NCBI GenBank assembly: GCA_964385635.1
Contig: CAYLPU010000016.1
Span: forward strand, 1 to 64,000
Direction: 5' to 3'
Length of the DNA stretch: 64,000 nt
Origin: CAYLPU01 sp964385635
GTDB lineage: Bacteria > Chloroflexota > Anaerolineae > B4-G1
In this document: in pieces, positions 62,576-64,000 of the stretch
Layout: each line of letters starts with the position of its first letter
How positions within the stretch are numbered: the first letter of the stretch is position 1
Translations under genes and position numbers: made by a program
The notes under the pieces: generated by a model
Database searches by the model: none
The model's input: the letters and a program-made list of their open reading frames with translations, nothing else
What the model was told of the DNA's origin: nothing

Positions 62576-63858
62576 ATCGTGTCTGTGACGACCTCCGAAA
62601 CATTACCCGCACTGTCACGGAATTTGACATAGATCGTAGTGGCTTCCTCCGGGGCATACCAGGCTTTAGTTGTTGAGTATGGCTCCCACGTGCCGCATTT
62701 GCAGTCCGGCAGGTGGCTGATCATCATGTCCGCCACGCCGCTCAAATCATCCGTGGCCTCCAGGCTCAAGGTGATATTCGCCGGCCCGGCCGGCAAGGTG
62801 CAGAATTCGTTCAGCACCAGCGGCAGATAGATGGCGTAGGGGTAATCACCGGTAGCGCTGATGGAGAGGAGGTGCATTGCGGTGGCCTCTGCGCCCACAG
62901 TGCGCAAACTACTGCCCGACACCCCGGGTGTCACGTCCACGGAGCAGCCAGTTGGGGCATTGACGTCCATGATAATGTCATCCAGGTATGTGGATGACAC
63001 ATTCCCGCTGACGTCCTTGTACCGGGCGTATACCAACCTGGGGATAACGTAGTCGAGGTATTGGGTGACCTGCCACGACTTGCGCGAGGCATACGGCTCC
63101 CATTCTTCATCAGCGAAGTTGCCTTCGTTACTGACCTGCATCTGTGCCGTCCCGGGCTTAGCGCCTATCTTGAGCGTGACCGTCACCTTGTTGGTGTAGA
63201 GCGCTCCGTCGTTGATCGAAAGCCCGTGCTCCGCCGGGGCCGTTGTGTCCAGGCTGATCGTGTCAGAGACGATGGATGAAACATAGCCCACTGAGTCTCT
63301 GACCCGGCCATACACCGTTTTCAAGCCGTCGCCGGTCGAAAGGGACCAACTGGCATGTGTTGAATAGTCTTGCCAATCGCCCCAGGTTGTGCCATCATTG
63401 GAGAAACTGATACCAGCCAGGCCGCTGTCAGCGTCGGATGCCGACAGGGTTACGGTGATCTCTGTCGAAGTGCTGTTCAACGCGCCGCCGTTGATGGTCA
63501 GACTATCTACAGTAGGCGGCGTTACGTCAAAGATGATCTCCGCACGTTCTACATCGTAGGTATCGCCATCTCCAAGATTGTAGAGGTAATCACCCCTCGC
63601 CACCAAACCACCTACCCATATAGTCGTAGATAGTGTTGTAGTATGCCAAGAACTGAGCAGTCCGTCAGAGTTGATAGCTGTCCGTTCTACAGTGTATCGA
63701 GAACAAGCGTAGAGATAACCCCGTGCTGTCACCGAAAGCACATTGTCTCGCGGCATAGTCATAGAAGTCATAGATTGCCAAGAACCAACAGAACCGTCAG
63801 TATCAATCTTAGCACGCTCGACGCTACTCAGGGTTTCAGTTCCTGTGCTACCACCCAT
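62566..63858 (-). CDS. Truncated kelch/Ig-like surface protein
   Basis: The 430-residue frame has kelch-like repeats at the N-terminus (VERAKIDTDGSVGSWQ, YTVERTAINSDGLLSSWH), then Ig-like units of the type TPPTVDSLTINGGALNSTSTEITVTLSASDADSGLAGISFSNDG, each closing with DTISLDTTAP-like linkers. Start 63858 has no ribosome site, and the kelch motif (SHLYIMGGS) continues upstream in frame with no start codon before a stop at about 63996, so the N-terminus and any signal peptide are lost or frameshifted. The C-terminus ends VVTDTISW, mid-linker, right at the structured RNA. It is probably a pseudogene fragment of a larger exported protein. Confidence 0.6.
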   Translation of the reverse strand: MGGSTGTETLSSVERAKIDTDGSVGSWQSMTSMTMPRDNVLSVTARGYLYACSRYTVERTAINSDGLLSSWHTTTLSTTIWVGGLVARGDYLYNLGDGDTYDVERAEIIFDVTPPTVDSLTINGGALNSTSTEITVTLSASDADSGLAGISFSNDGTTWGDWQDYSTHASWSLSTGDGLKTVYGRVRDSVGYVSSIVSDTISLDTTAPAEHGLSINDGALYTNKVTVTLKIGAKPGTAQMQVSNEGNFADEEWEPYASRKSWQVTQYLDYVIPRLVYARYKDVSGNVSSTYLDDIIMDVNAPTGCSVDVTPGVSGSSLRTVGAEATAMHLLSISATGDYPYAIYLPLVLNEFCTLPAGPANITLSLEATDDLSGVADMMISHLPDCKCGTWEPYSTTKAWYAPEEATTIYVKFRDSAGNVSEVVTDTISW

Positions 63859-64000
63859 AATATAGAGATGACTCCACTGAAAAAACTCTAAAATCCATAA
63901 GCCCGAGCGAGCCGAAAGAGACCCAGCTTGCGCAAAGAGTTCCGCAACTGGACCAAAAAAGAAGCAAAAAGAGAAACAGCGGGCAATTGCCGGTCACTTT
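63859..64000. other. Right edge, open frame without start
   Basis: On the minus strand the frame of the preceding entry stays open to about 63993 with a hydrophobic stretch but no ATG, GTG or TTG in a good position. A minus-strand GTG at 63997 opens a different frame with a signal-peptide-like run (CPLFLFLLLFW). A frameshift joining the two is possible. Confidence 0.3.

Noticed and set aside
62293..62580. c-di-GMP riboswitch or group II intron end
   Set aside because: GCAAAAGCC and GAAA-tetraloop-like blocks suggested these, but the conserved c-di-GMP core and the intron domain V hairpin were not found. The HEARO-type resemblance is better.

Overview
The window reads as a chromosomal segment of a moderately GC-rich, probably anaerobic or facultative bacterium. 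A Chloroflexota (Anaerolineae-like) origin is my best guess. It is inferred from the split glycine decarboxylase (gcvPA), the style of the SUMF1-like, DUF4091 and multi-GAF kinase proteins, and many short dispersed palindromic repeats. No database search was possible, so the placement is inference. Gene density is high, genes lie in long co-directional runs, and most starts have a clear GGAGG-type ribosome binding site.

Layout. (1) 1-2.5 kb, minus strand: gcvH and gcvPA of the glycine cleavage system and a tRNA-Val(UAC). (2) 2.5-35.8 kb, plus strand: a large catabolic island of about 27 genes. It holds a peptide-type ABC importer (lipoprotein plus two permeases, no ATPases), three paralogues of the M29 aminopeptidase/NicX fold, two Asp/Glu-hydantoin racemase-like proteins plus a racemase relic, two short-chain dehydrogenases, three amidohydrolases (two near-duplicates), a nitroreductase, two proline-racemase-family enzymes, an IlvD/Edd-like dehydratase, an FCD-type GntR regulator, a threonine-dehydratase-like enzyme, a DUF6282 and a DUF1989 protein, a TIM-barrel isomerase, an unexported solute-binding-like protein, and an energy module of indolepyruvate:ferredoxin oxidoreductase (iorAB), a class I aminotransferase and a fused ADP-forming acyl-CoA synthetase. 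The reading I favour is uptake of an amino-acid-derived or cyclic-amide compound, hydrolysis and racemisation, then conversion of 2-oxoacids to acyl-CoA and ATP. The true substrate is unknown. (3) 35.8-57.7 kb, minus strand: housekeeping genes dcd, argS, add, secA, an RlmI-like methyltransferase, an alpha-oxoamine synthase and ligA. Between secA and add sits a five-gene signalling module (winged helix, KaiC-like ATPase, two small membrane proteins, four-GAF histidine kinase). A cell-wall amidase and an orphan PolX-type helix-hairpin-helix domain follow. (4) 57.8-64 kb: a PemK/MazF-type toxin-antitoxin pair, an MFS transporter, gene debris, a DUF4091 protein and a truncated kelch/Ig-like surface protein. 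A ~280-nt highly structured region between the last two looks like a stand-alone HEARO/omega RNA.

Regulation. Three promoters in the catabolic island, each TTGACA-N17-(T/C)ATAAT, carry a related AT-rich inverted repeat over the -10 box. They precede the first M29-like gene, the GntR gene and the gene after it. This suggests one autoregulated local regulon, which is the most directly testable proposal here.

Mobile and repeat content. There are two near-identical 79-bp nested inverted repeats, each with an exact 8-bp flanking direct repeat; a family of paired hairpins; G/C-rich palindromes inserted in frame in three genes; and CATTTGT heptads beside ligA and the rlmI-like gene.
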